From the NCBI GenBank assembly GCA_964058805.1, contig CAXKVV010000022.1, forward strand, positions 682,001-746,000: 64,000 nt of DNA, given 5' to 3'. Under the pieces are notes generated by a model that searched no databases, had not been told where the DNA came from, and saw only the letters and a list, made by a program, of their open reading frames with translations. Below, in pieces: positions 36,522 through 48,218 of this stretch (position 1 is the first letter of the stretch; every line of letters starts with the position of its first letter). Source of the stretch: Schoenoplectus triqueter (lineage: Eukaryota > Streptophyta > Magnoliopsida > Poales > Cyperaceae). The position numbers were made by a program, and so were the translations under genes.

Positions 36522-37443
36522 TCATATACTTAATATGCGTATGTAATTTAAATTTATTGATAAGGGTGTTATATCATGTAATTATAGTTAGGTACACTTA
36601 GCAATACTTCTGCATTAAAAAATTTTAAAAGTATAAAAAATGTATAAAAAATGTATAAATTAAAAATAATAATAGACATGCATATACGTATTGTATTTAT
36701 CCTTCCTTTAAAGTTGCGGATCTATAGTTTTTTCTCCTATACTTATTGACATTTGTTGTAAAAGAATATATTTTCTGACTCTGTGTATCACTGTATCTCT
36801 TGTTCTATATATAGTTTGTTATTCGATAAGAAGTGTTAAAATGCCTCAATTTTTTATGTTTCAATCATGTTTTTATTTTGAAATTTTTAATAACTCAAAA
36901 TTTAAAACTTAAATATCAAAATAAAACCATTAGATTTAATTTATATTATATTTTCATCTTAAACATAAAATATTCATTTGTTCACTTTCATTTTAAGTAA
37001 ATTAATCATGTTAGTGTGTTTTTGACAAACTCTTGATGTCACATTAAATAATATTAAACTATCATAATTTTAAATCTATACATAAATAAAATTATGTAGA
37101 TTAAATTTAACGGCTGTATTTTTATATTTCAGTTTTATTTTGAATTATCAGAGATTTTTAAAATGGAGATAAAATTGTGACAAAAAAAATAAAACATTTG
37201 AACCACGTTATAGCACTCTTTAATTCGTGAAAAAAAAACCTACATTTGTTACGGAATATTGTCGATTGGCGCGCCTGCCGTTGGACATTATATGAATTAT
37301 ATAGGAACTTCTGCTTTGTGGAGACATAAAAGAAAGAAACATATTCCTGAGTGATTAACATATTGTCAGGCATATATCTGACCACTTTTCTGAGCATATA
37401 TTGTCAGGCATACCATTCTACACAGCAAGATACAATTTTCCGC

Positions 37444-37446
<3 letters not shown>
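36522..37446. other. Intergenic, no gene seen
   Basis: AT-rich. A duplicated word, tattgtcaggcatat, occurs at 37362 and 37399. No gene or transposon ends identified. Confidence 0.5.

Positions 37447-37520
<74 letters not shown>
37447..37520. repeat. (TA)n microsatellite, 74 bp
   Basis: A pure TA run. It abuts the left end of the palindrome at 37521; a second TA run abuts its right end. Confidence 0.97.
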
Positions 37521-37524
<4 letters not shown>

Positions 37525-37933
37525 TGGAGATATCGTGAGGTTAAGTTCACGGAGGCTTTCCGTGAGTTTAACTCAAAAAATATATTAAATCATCTCAAAA
37601 ATTTAATTTATCATTCTCATTAAATTCTTTATATAAAAATCTTGTGGGATACAAAAATTTAGAGCGTTTTGAGCTTTTTAAGTCACCGTTTTTAATTTTT
37701 TAAAATAATGTTCAAGTATTGAATATATTATTATTGTTATTAGAGCTGATTTTCAAAAATTAAAAACCACAACTTAAAAACCTCAAAACGCTCCAAATTT
37801 TTGCATCCCTTGAGATTTTCATATAAAGAATTTAATGAGAATGATAAATTAAAATTTTGAAATGATTTGATATGTTTTTGAGTTAAGCTCATGAAAGACC
37901 TCCATGAGCTTAAGCTCACGGTATCTCTACTCA
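37521..37933. repeat. Palindromic element bounded by TA tracts (copy 1)
   Basis: Two arms of about 190 bases mirror each other with roughly 80 percent identity: tgagtggagatatcgtgagg at the left and, on the minus strand, tgagtagagataccgtgagc at the right. They continue through the shared core ctcattaaattctttatat and gagcgttttgag to a loop at about 37700-37745. TA runs adjoin both ends (37447-37520 and 37934-37949). It has no coding capacity and would fold into a long hairpin as RNA or single-stranded DNA. Confidence 0.85.
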
Positions 37934-37949
37934 TATATATATATATATA

Positions 37950-38337
37950 GTTTATCTAGCATGTTTCCATGTCAAACTTTAATTTTTCATGTTCATAATT
38001 TCAATTTAAGTATCTCAATAAAATCTTTACATCATAATCTTATAGAATAATAATTTTCATCGTGTTTGGAGTTAATTTACTATATTTAATAATTTTTAAA
38101 TGATAGATCTGAAATAATAGAAAATTAAGAAAAAATATATGACAAAAAAATTTACTTTCTAAAAATCATTAAGTATAGTAAACTAATTTCAAACATGATG
38201 AAAACTAGTATACTATAAGATTATCAAATAAAGATTTTATTGAGATACTTAAATTTAAATTTTGAAAAATAAATTAAAATTTGACTTGTTAGTATTTCGA
38301 GTTGAAATACTAACGGAAGTATACTAGAGTTATATAG
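37950..38337. repeat. Palindromic element bounded by TA tracts (copy 2)
   Basis: It follows copy 1 across a 16-bp TA run and ends at another TA run at 38338-38360. Arms share aagtatctcaataaaatctt and ataatcttatag, mirrored on the right as aagattttattgagatactt and ctataagattat. Its sequence differs from copy 1, so it is a separate subfamily. Confidence 0.75.
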
Positions 38338-38360
38338 TTATATATATATATATATATATA

Positions 38361-38717
38361 GTTATATATTCATAGATTTATAACATTAATTTTTATCTTC
38401 CTTGTCAAATAATTCTTTAATTTAAAAAAAGAAGCTCATAGTTTTCAGCTAAAAGTGTATTTTATGCTTGGGTTTATAATGTCAAGGGCCCAGCAGATGC
38501 ATGATATCACACACGTTCATGTACTTAGTTCGATTTATGTAATAAAAAAAATGGCAGAATTTATGTTTTACTCGTGAAATGATTAAGCGAACAACTGGTT
38601 CTTAAACTTTTTAAAAAACCAAGGTGGCATTTTGACTTTAAATTGTAAAAAAACAAATCCTTGAACTTCGTAAAAAAATGATGTCTTCCTTAAATTATTT
38701 GCCTCTAAAGATAAATT
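38361..38717. other. Short intergenic stretch, nothing recognised
   Basis: AT-rich, no gene and no clear repeat ends. Confidence 0.5.
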
Positions 38718-41700
38718 CACTGCAACAGATTAGGAATTTGCTAACACTCAATTACTAACGGTTCATTAAGAAAATTGTTAGTAGGGAAGGTCAGTGGCAG
38801 TTTAGTAATATTTGATAACTATTTGGTAACGGTTGTTAAAATGTATGTCGGATCGGAGATTTTTCCTAAAAATATTTGGTAACGATTCTTTGATAAAAAT
38901 CATTATTAAAATGTGCGCGGATATATGTATTTTTCACAGAAATATTTGGTAACAGTTATTAGCTAATAACCGTTAGCAAATGTGTTAATCAATAACGGTT
39001 ATTAGCTAATAATAATGGTTATTGATGTTGTGAATATGATTTCGCGTCTGGGTAGTTGTGGCTTGTCAGAATTTTTTTATTACACGTGGTGGAACCTCAG
39101 TGGTCTATTATTTTGTTTTCTTTGAACGCCTCCCCCTCTCATTTCCTATCCAGTATAGCTTTCTCTCATTTTTTTCCTTGTCCTTTTCGAATTTGCTTTG
39201 GAAAATGATTCTTTATTTTTACAAAGAAATCGATTTCTTTTTAGAGACATGGCTGTAGTTTTTCTTTCTTTCTTTCTTGTTTGTCTAGGGTAAGTTCATT
39301 TGATAAAGTTTTGTCGATATTTAGAGACATCTTGAGTAAGTTCATGACATCCCTTTTTTTTGTTGATATTTCATTTAATTTCAAATGTTTTTTTCCTTTT
39401 TGAAAATAATAACATTTGGTTTCTTTTTTATATTTCATTTATTTTGTCTCATTAATTAATCATGGGACAGTATAACGTGATAAAATTTTGAAATCCTTGA
39501 AGAGTGTTACGATTGAAGCACAGAAAATAATAAAAAAAAATTATAAACAAAATTCAGTGATGAACAAAATTAACTAAAAAATTAATTCACCTTTAGATAT
39601 TATAAATAAAATTCGTTAGGTCAAAATTCATTCAATTGCTTGATGTTTTTAGCAATATTATAAACAAAATTCGTTTTAAAATAAATAAAATTAAAAAATC
39701 ACCTTTAGTAACGGTTCTAAAAGAGAAACCGTTATTGAAGTTATTTTTTTGCTGATGAATGTGAGTATTCAGTAACAGTTGTTTTAAATAATCATTAGTA
39801 AATATATTTATCGCTGAGGGATCACTACCACAAAAAAATGTTTTAGAACCGGTTATATAAAGGATTTAGCACCGGTTATACAACCGGTTCTAAAACTATG
39901 CGGTGCTAAATATTTTAAAAACCGGCGCTAAGAGGAGGTGCTAAATGGGATATTTAAAGCCGATTATTTAAAATAACCGATTCTAAATTCAAACCTTTAG
40001 AACCGGTTATTTCAAAATAACCGGTTCTAAACTCTAACCTTTAGAACCGGTTATTTTAAATAACCGGTTCTAAACTCCTTGAGGATTTCTCCCAACTGAC
40101 CATATTATCTTGTGGCAGTGCTTTCTCACTTGGTGACCCCTCACATGAGCTTGTGGTAAAATAAATAAATATGCTTCTTTTAGCAATGAAGAAAATAATT
40201 ACTGCCATACTGAAAATTATTTGTGATGGTACTATTTATTAAAAAAATAGTATTTTTTTTCTTAATATTCTCTAGTTCCGATTTTTTTAAATTTTGATTA
40301 AATAATTTAATTTTATCATTAACTAATAAAGTATATTTCATTAACAAAATAATTATATATAATTTACATATTAAAAAAAATCTGAGAAAATTTTTATCTT
40401 TACAATTTCTAAAGAAAAAAATAAAAAAACTAAACTAAAAACTTCAAATAAACATCAAATCCATTTTTTAGCTTCAAGACGAGTTTCAAATCCGTCTTTC
40501 TCTTTCCCTTTCTTTTTTCTTTCTTCAAGCACACATTTGCTCTTTCTCTTTCTTTCTCTTTCTCTGTCTCTCAATATCTCTTTTATATATGAAATAGGAG
40601 GATGAAGAGTGATAATCCGTGGGATATAGATTTTTGAATTTTGGTTTTTAGATCGTCGGATAAGCATGAACCAACGGTTAGATTGAAAAATATAGCAATC
40701 TGTGGGAGTAAAAAACTGAAATTCTATTGGTTGACGCAAAAAATTTCTTTAGAGCCGGTTTTTATTAAAAAGCGGTTCTATTTCATATTAATTCGAACCG
40801 GTTTTTATTAAAACCGGTTCTAATTCATAAAATTGAATTAGAACCGCTTTTTATAAAAACCGGTTCTAATTCATAAAATTAAATTAGAACCGGTTTTTAT
40901 AAAAAGCGGTTCTAATTCAATTTTATGAATTAGAACCGGTTTTTGTGAATGTCCGTGAGTTGACTACCCCACAAAATTTAATAGTTTCTCAACAGCTCCT
41001 TTCACATTATCCTGCTTCAGTATTTATTACTTGGGAGACCTCACAATCTCCTCGCCATGAATTATGCTTCAAACCGATAGGAGCCCTGCACACGCTTGTC
41101 GGTTAATTAAAATTCGATTTTATTATTATTTGCACTACTTGATATAATGTCCACACACCTAGACTCTTAGATTATTAAAAACCGGTTCTAATTCAATTTT
41201 ATGAATTAGAACCGGTTTTAATTAATATGAATTAGATTTTAGTTTAGAACCGGTTTTATTAATAACCGGATTGAATTTTCTTAAAATTTAGAACCTGTTT
41301 TTGCTAAAACCGGTTTTAAAATAAAATTTTTAGAACCGGTTATTTATAACCGATTTTAATCGATTCAATTGGAACCGGTTTTCATATAACCGGTTATAAT
41401 AAAAAAATTTATAACCGGTTGTTTTACAAAACCGGTTTTAATAATTGTAATAAAATTTACAACCATGCCACTCTAATCTTTTAGCACCTGTTTTTTAAAA
41501 AACCGATTCTAAATAGTCGGTTCTAAATTCAATTTTTCTGGTAGTGGATTCACTAACGGTTATTGTGTAAGAACGGTTATTAATTGTCTAAATATTTCGG
41601 CCGTGCGACACCCAATTAATAACGGTTGTTATAAAGTTTTAATAACACTCCATTCAATAACGGTTCATGAACCGTTATTAAATGGTAAAAAAACCATTAT

Positions 41701-41722
41701 TAATATTTTTTTTGCGGTAGTG
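38718..41722. mobile_element. Outer CACTA element with a nested CACTA
   Basis: The left end is CACTGCAACAGA; the right end is GCGGTAGTG (CACTACCGC on the minus strand). The 3-bp duplication is ATT on both sides (38715-38717 and 41723-41725). Subterminal words are aacggttatt / aataaccgtt. After removing the nested element about 1.28 kb remains. No transposase. A C/T-rich part at 39100-39300 has a short chance frame. Confidence 0.75.
39823..41546. mobile_element. Inner CACTA element A (AACCGGTT family)
   Basis: It begins CACTACCACAAAAAAATG and ends ATTTTTCTGGTAGTG, flanked by GAT on both sides (39820-39822 and 41547-41549). Both subterminal zones carry dozens of the palindromic word AACCGGTT set in ttagaaccggtttttaa. 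The middle (40440-40740) includes a C/T-rich block whose reverse complement occurs in element B at 44945-46176. Non-autonomous, 1724 bp. Confidence 0.88.
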
Positions 41723-41725
41723 ATT

Positions 41726-43019
41726 TTTTATATGATCTGACGGGTGAATCTTAAATAATTATCATCTAATATTCGTAACCAAAATACAAAGTGACTTAGA
41801 TAAAGGTGTAAGTTGGTTGGGTTAATATTATTTTATTATTTTATGAATTCAAGACAGAAAAATAAAATGTAGGCTCCATCCAATTTTCACGAGTAATATC
41901 AGATTAGGTCGGCTTGAATAAACTCAGACCGTTAGATCGATCAGATAAAGAACTGAAATCATCGGATATATTTATTTAATTTTAAGGACTAACTTAATAT
42001 TTTCTTAAAATAAAATTTCTGACAAATCACTGAAATTTGATTCTTATCGATTTTCATGCCTGTCGAAAATAAGTTCCTCCCACTACAACTCTATTAACTT
42101 AATGTTTTTTCGGTTGATTGTTTCAAAGGATTCGAATCTGCTATTTTTCGAGCTTACGAGCAGATTCTATTTTTCAGATAGGGCGGTCAAAATTCATCGA
42201 ATAACAACTATGTAAATTTTGAGAAATACTCGCGCCGTCCGATTTGAAGAACAGGATCTGCTCTTCAGTTTGGGAAGCCGTTAGCAGATTTAATTCTTAT
42301 TTTGGGATGCTTTCAGATGACTCGGAATTCCTCTCAAGTTTACTTCTCTTGGTCTCTCCATGAGCAAACAGAAGAGCATGAACCGAGACCGAGTTCTCTC
42401 GTCTCTCTCACACTTCCCTACACGATCGGAGCCCCCCTATATCTCAACTGAGGAAATATAGTTGTTGATTTTCTTGATTCAGCGGAATAATTTGAGTAAA
42501 TAGAGAAGAAGAAAGATAATGATGAATTTGATTGTATTATTACATTATTCTCTCTCACTTTTTTTTACAACCTAAAATCTTTACATATTTATATAAATAT
42601 TCTAACTAGTTGTTAGTCGTTATATTGTACCAACACTAATATTTTTTACTGTAGCAATGATAATATTCTATTTTTTCCATTTTATTCTCAACAATAGTCG
42701 ACATCCTCTCCAATTCTTCATTCTCCCTACACGTTCTGGGATTTGGTATTCTTTACTTTTGACGAAGTGCCACGTCTTCCCTCTCTCTACATTGCTTCTC
42801 AGACTTAAATGAAGAGATACATATATACTATAGCAGCTATATATACTATTATCTTTTATTTCAAATTCGTCACATAGAAACGATAAATTGTGACGTGCAA
42901 TGGTACAAATTGAATTTCTAACCACAAAGATTCGGATAAATAGTAATGACCAAAATAAAGAAATTAATTTCAACATCTGAAGCCATGGGAACGTACCAAT
43001 TCAGTTAGGGGCGAACCCG
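41726..43019. other. Intergenic, no gene seen
   Basis: Mixed sequence. A patch at 42300-42440 is less AT-rich (ctctctcgtctctc words) and 42660-42800 has a 102-codon minus frame without family resemblance. No splice-supported gene or transposon ends were found. Confidence 0.45.
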
Positions 43020-43039
43020 AATATCAAATTGGATGGATT

Positions 43040-43147
43040 TCAGCTGGGCTATCCCACGAGATTTTCATATAGAGAATTTAATGAGCATGATAAATAAAAA
43101 TTTGAAGATGATTTAATTTACTTTTTGAGTTAAACTCACGATATCTT
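43040..43147. repeat. Half copy of the TA-tract palindrome family
   Basis: It reads cacgagattttcatatagag, aatttaatgagcatgataaa and actcacgatatctttac, matching the right arm of copy 1 (37800-37933) and running straight into a TA microsatellite at 43148. Confidence 0.6.
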
Positions 43148-43205
<58 letters not shown>

Positions 43206-43206
43206 G
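43148..43206. repeat. (TA)n followed by (GA)n microsatellite
   Basis: A TA run of about 33 bases passes into a GA run of about 26 bases, directly before the palindrome that starts at 43207. Confidence 0.95.
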
Positions 43207-43545
43207 CTATGGTGCTTCGCGAAGCACAAAATCTCCCGTGCTTCGCGTCCATATCTCGAATTTGAAAGTTCATACGCTCAATCCAAACCGTTGAACATGA
43301 TCTTCATATTGAAATATCTTTGGAGATCAAATTTTATATTTTTTTGAATTTTTTTGCTATTTTTTAAATGAGTATAAAATTTGCTGATCTAACGATTTCT
43401 GCACCATCCAAAACTAGCGATTATTTCTGACTTGAAATTAGATTGAACGGTTCGGATCGATTATTTCTGACTTGAAATTAAAAATAGAGCGCAAAGCACA
43501 CTACGCCTTTGTGCTTTGCAAAGCACCATAATCGGACTATATATA
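43207..43545. repeat. Palindromic element bounded by TA tracts (copy 3)
   Basis: Left end ctatggtgcttcgcgaagca; the right end on the minus strand reads attatggtgctttgcaaagc. Each end is itself a small palindrome (gtgcttcgcgaagcac). It lies between a TA/GA run and a TA run at 43537-43550. The 46318-47110 element is a relative that carries an insertion; this copy is uninterrupted there. Confidence 0.7.
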
Positions 43546-43550
43546 TATAC

Positions 43551-43905
43551 TATTGTGAAAATATTTGTATTTCATCCGATATGAAAACGCATCAAAAAAT
43601 ATATTTTAAAATCTCAAAAGGTTAAATATATTTTAAAATATATTTTTTGAGCTACTCTTTTGATTTTTTTTGAAAAAAAACCCTTAAAAATAATAATAAA
43701 TATTCAATGTTTGTGTTATTTTTTTCAAAAATTTAAAAGAGTGGCATAAGAACTCAAAATGCTCCAAATTTTTGTATCATACAAGGTTTTCATATGAAGA
43801 ATTTAATGGAAATCATAAATTATTTTTTTTGAGATTTTTAAATATATTTTTTGATGTGTTTGCATATCGACTGAAATGCAAACGTTTTCACAATAGTATC
43901 TCTCT
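43551..43905. repeat. Palindromic element bounded by TA/CT tracts (copy 4)
   Basis: Left arm ctattgtgaaaatatttgta, with gcatcaaaaaatatatttta; the right arm on the minus strand reads ctattgtgaaaacgtttgca, with acatcaaaaaatatatttaa. TA runs adjoin the left end, and CTCTCTTTATATATA adjoins the right end. It is related to the half copy at 19200-19440. Confidence 0.72.
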
Positions 43906-44944
43906 CTTTATATATAATTGATCTGACGCGACTCGAATCTTACCCAATCCAACCTAATTTCTTCTGACCTAACCCATTTGATTATCACCTCTAATTGCAT
44001 ACAACTTCTTGTGTAATGGATAGCATGTAGACAATCGATTTAATTAAGAATCTCAACATCATTATATATCATCATATGAAATATCTTAGGAACTCAAAAT
44101 ATTTGTTATTCTTTTAATAAATTTAATGACAAATATTAACATTGAATGACCACAATCAAATTCTACTTAAAAGCAACAATAAAGAAAAATTGGGCAAGCT
44201 ATCTGAGTAGCAAATAATCATTACTAGAAGCATTTTCAGACCTTCACTACGAGAGCGCATTGTTAAATGTTTACGGTAATTGATGATTTATCAAAGGATT
44301 GGGATGCAAGAGCGCATTCTTGTGATTTTTAATCATAAAATTAAATTATATATTAGTATGATATATACGATGTATTATGTATCATGCATATTTCGTTACA
44401 AAAAATGTTGTAAGTGGGTCCATCCATATAAATAGAAGACAATAGTTCAAAACTATAAATATTCAAACCTATATAAGTCCATTGTTTTCGTGTCTCGTAT
44501 TTAATATATGTTAACACGTGATGACGTGAAGGGGAAAAAAACTATTAAAACCCGTATAAGTCCATTGTTTTCGTGTCTATTTAATGTTAACACGTGAAGG
44601 AAACCAAAAAAAATATTATTAATCCAAATAGTCACCGTTAGATCTCACTTTTTAGAAATTTTCGTTGTTACGTAAGTACATATAGCTTCGGATTACATGT
44701 ACATATATACAAGCATGAAGCAAGAGTACGAGGACAAGCTGCAATTAATATATGATTCACTTCCCCCATAATGCTTCTTTTCCCTCTCCACATCCATACC
44801 AGGGTGTCCTGCAAGGTGCATTCTCGGTTTGCTCTTTCCTCGGACCACAAGAGATGCCATGTGGACCTCGACAGCCTATTGCAAATACGGAAGACATTGG
44901 CAATTTTCATAAATTTCCTTTTCAAATTTGATCGTCAGTACTGA
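43906..44944. other. Intergenic, with one unassigned 85-codon frame
   Basis: A direct duplication at 44470-44600 repeats gtccattgttttcgtgtct and ttaacacgtgatgacgtgaa-like words. At 44730-44930 the sequence is less AT-rich and open on the minus strand (44668-44925) and also on the plus strand in another frame. I recognise no domain in either. It could be an old gene fragment. Confidence 0.4.
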
Positions 44945-46176
44945 CACTATCAAAAGAAATTGATTTAAAACCGTCTATTTAGAATTGATTTTTTAAAAAA
45001 CAGGTGTTAAAAAGTGATAGTGGCATATTTATAAATTTTATTAAAATTATTAGAACCGGTTTTGTATAACAACCGGTTATATTTTTTTTATTAAAATTGA
45101 TTTTATAATAACCGGTTCTATTTAGTTTAATTAAAACCGGTTTTAATAAAACCGATTCTAAATTTTTTATTTTAGAACCGGTTTTATAAAAACTGGTTCT
45201 AATTCAATTTTATGAATTAGAACCGCTTTTTAATAAAAACCGGTTCTAATTCAATTTTATGAATTAGAACCGCTTTTTAATAAAAACCGGCTCTAAAAAA
45301 GTTCTTTGCATCAACCAATAGAATTTTAGTTTTTTGCTCCCACGGATTGCTATGTTTTTCAATCTAACCGTTGGTTCATGCTTATCCGACGATCTAAAAA
45401 CCAAAAATAAAAAATCTATATTCCACGGATTATCACTCTTCATCCTCCTATTTCATATATAAAAGAGAGATTGAGAGACAGAGAAAGAGAAAGAGCCAAG
45501 GTCGTCTTGAAGAAAGAAAAAAGAAAGGGAAAGAGAAAGACAGATTTGAAGCTCGTCTTGAAGCTAAAAAATGGATTTGATGTTTATTTGAAGTTTTTAG
45601 TTTAGTTTTTTTATTTTTTCTTTAGAAATTGTAAAGATAAAAATTTTGTCAGATTTTCTTTAATTATAAATTATATATAATTATTTTGTTAATTAAATAT
45701 ACTTTATTAGTTAATGATAAAATTAAATTATTTAATCAAAATTTAAAGAAATTAGAACTAGAGAATAATAAGAAAAAAACTATTTTTTAGTAAATAGTAC
45801 CATCACAAAATATTAAGAAACAAAGTTTCCAAGATAATAATGTATTATCCAGGCAGTGTAGTAGAGATATTTGAGAGAAATTGACGAACTCAAATTATTT
45901 CTTCCTGGGGCATGTACAATAGTTTAGAATCGGTTATTTCAAATAACCGGTTCTAAAGGTTAGATTTTAGAACCGATTATTTCAAATAACCGGTTCTAAA
46001 TGTTAGAGTTTAGAACCGATTATTTGAAATAACCGATTCTAAATGTTAGAGTTTAGAACCGGTTATTTTGAAATAACCGATTCTAAATATTAGCACCGCA
46101 TAGTTTTAGAACCGGTTGTATAACCGGTGCTAAATCCTTTATATAACCGGTTTTAAAATATTTTTTTGTGGTAGTG
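44945..46176. mobile_element. CACTA element B, inverted relative of element A
   Basis: It begins CACTATCAAAAGAAATTG and ends TTTTTTTGTGGTAGTG, with TGA duplicated on both sides (44942-44944 and 46177-46179). The AACCGGTT subterminal words and the central block (cgtcttgaagaaagaaaaaa) match element A in reverse orientation; B lacks two segments of A near 40080-40140 and 40930-41160. 1232 bp, non-autonomous. Confidence 0.87.
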
Positions 46177-46317
46177 TGACTGTATTCTTATTTTGTTTTT
46201 GGCTAAGATTAATTCGAACATAACATCTACTGATCTACCACAGTCGATGCAACTTGCCAACTTGTTCATCTATATATATAGAGAGAGAGTGAGTGAGAGT
46301 GAGCCTATGGTGTTTTG

Positions 46318-47110
46318 TGAAGTACAAAACTTCTCGTGTCTTCAGGGGTGGATGCAGGATTTTGATTAGGGGGCAATTATCAGATTGTAATAGCTATGGG
46401 GTTCAAACCCATTAACTAATCGGATACTAAATAAAAAATAATAATTTTATATATATTCTTACCTAATAAAAACTGTTGTAATAATAATATATTATATATT
46501 AAAAATAATAACAAAATAAAACCCAAAGTAACAGATAATCAAGTTGATGAATAAAGTTTTCCTCTACGAAACTTTATATTTTGACATCATTGCATAATTA
46601 TTTCATTATGCACGATATTAAATATTTTTTCTCAATAAATATAACCAGACAATCCAGGGGGGCAAAAAAAATTTTTCAGGGGGCAGATTATCGAAAGCAT
46701 TACCTAAAAGCACTATTTTTCAAAATCCAGGGGGCGGCATGGATCTGCCTCTGCATGTTTCACGTTCATATCTTGAATTTGAAAGTCTAAACAGTCGATC
46801 CAAACCATTGAACATGATCCTCCAATTGAAATAACTTTGAAGATCAAATTATATATATATTTAAATATTTTGCTATTTTTTAGATACGTAAAAAGTTTAT
46901 TGATCTAATGATTTCTGCACTATCCAAAACTAGTGATTTTGTATCCATCTAAAAAATAGCAAAAATTTTAAACAAATGTAAAATTTGATCTCGTAAGATA
47001 TTTCAATAAGAAGATCATGTTCAACTGTTTGGATCGGCCATTTGAACTTTTAAATTCGAGATACAGACATGAATCATAAGAGATTTTGTGCTTCCCAAAG
47101 TAGCATAGCC
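46318..47110. repeat. Palindromic element bounded by TA/GA tracts (copy 5), with inserted hAT
   Basis: Left end ctatggtgttttgtgaagta; the right end on the minus strand is ggctatgctactttgggaag. The arms continue with atcttgaatttgaaagt and ccattgaacatgatc on the left, mirrored at 46985-47060. GA/TA runs stand at 46270-46310 and CA/TC/TA runs at 47112-47160. A 411-bp hAT-like element sits in the left arm. Confidence 0.75.
46343..46753. mobile_element. hAT-type miniature element inside palindrome copy 5
   Basis: Left end CAGGGGTGGATGCAGGATTT; right end on the minus strand CAGAGGCAGATCCATGCCGC, followed on both sides by a ggggc / gatttt motif. The flanks cgtgtctt and catgtttc are diverged 8-bp target copies: the uninterrupted relative at 43207-43545 has a single cgtgcttc at the same place. 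No coding capacity. Confidence 0.78.
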
Positions 47111-47111
47111 T

Positions 47112-47123
47112 CACACACACACA

Positions 47124-47160
<37 letters not shown>
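47112..47160. repeat. (CA)n(TC)n(TA)n microsatellite
   Basis: Compound run between palindrome copies 5 and 6, mirroring the TA/GA run at the left of copy 5. Confidence 0.95.
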
Positions 47161-47161
<1 letters not shown>

Positions 47162-47497
47162 TAGTAAAGCTAGCGTGCTCCTAGAGCACGGAGCCCCTCC
47201 GTGATCATAACTCAAAAAATATATCAAATAATATCTAAATTTTGATTTCTTACTCTCATTAAATTTTTCATATGAAAATCTTATGGGATACAAAAATTTA
47301 AGGAGTTTTAAGTTTTCTAAGTCACTTTTTTTAATTTTTAAAAAATTAAAACATCCTAAATTTTTGTATGCATAAGATTTCAATATAAAGAATTTAATGG
47401 GGTGATAAATTAAAATTTACAGATGATGTGGTATATCTTTTGAGGTAGTATCATGAAAAGGCTCATTGCTCCTAGGAGCGTACTAGATTTACTTATA
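47161..47497. repeat. Palindromic element bounded by TA tract (copy 6)
   Basis: Left arm ttagtaaagctagcgtgctc; the right arm on the minus strand reads aagtaaatctagtacgctcc. The cores share catatgaaaatcttatggga and acaaaaattt, the same core as copy 1. The sequence gctcctaggagc at 47472-47483 is a 12-bp perfect palindrome near its right end. Confidence 0.75.
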
Positions 47498-48164
47498 TAC
47501 ATACACGCACACTCCTTATTAAGTACGTAATTATTCTGATCTTATAAGGATTTAAATTTTTTATTGAATTTTTAGAGCTAATATCAGTCATCGGATTGAG
47601 CTATTCTTCAAATAATATTACTATCTTTATGATCATTTGTGTTGAAATGAAAATTTACTTTAAATTTTGATTGTTACATAAAATGCTGCATAATTTAATA
47701 ATATAATTATTCTACTTTATTTTTTCTTAGATTGTCATCAATTATGAGTTTTAACTTTTCCTTAAACTGAATGACAACTTTACTATCAATTCTAGATTTA
47801 TTTTATATTAATTATGTATACATTTAAAATTTACAATAAATTACTAAATTATCTTCATTTTTATTTTATTTTCACAAGAAGCTATAAATTTTTTTATATT
47901 TTTAAAAGAAATCACTTAGCAATGAATGACAGAATACTAGTATATATGTATAGAGAGAGAGAGAGAGAGAGTGACGGAGACGGGGTGACCAAGCTGAGCC
48001 ATGCATGGCTGATCCCCAATGCCTAATCTTGCCCCCTCGTCCGTTAGCATGTGCAGATCATATACTTCTATTAGACAGTTCTGTTATTGGTCAATTTTTT
48101 TTTATCCTTGAACAGATATATAATTTGATGTATAAAATATTTGAAACAAGAAAGTACATGCAAT

Positions 48165-48218
<54 letters not shown>

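Noticed and set aside
37351..37623. 90-codon open frame with long Tyr-Ile repeats
   Set aside because: It is simply the TA microsatellite read in frame; no protein.
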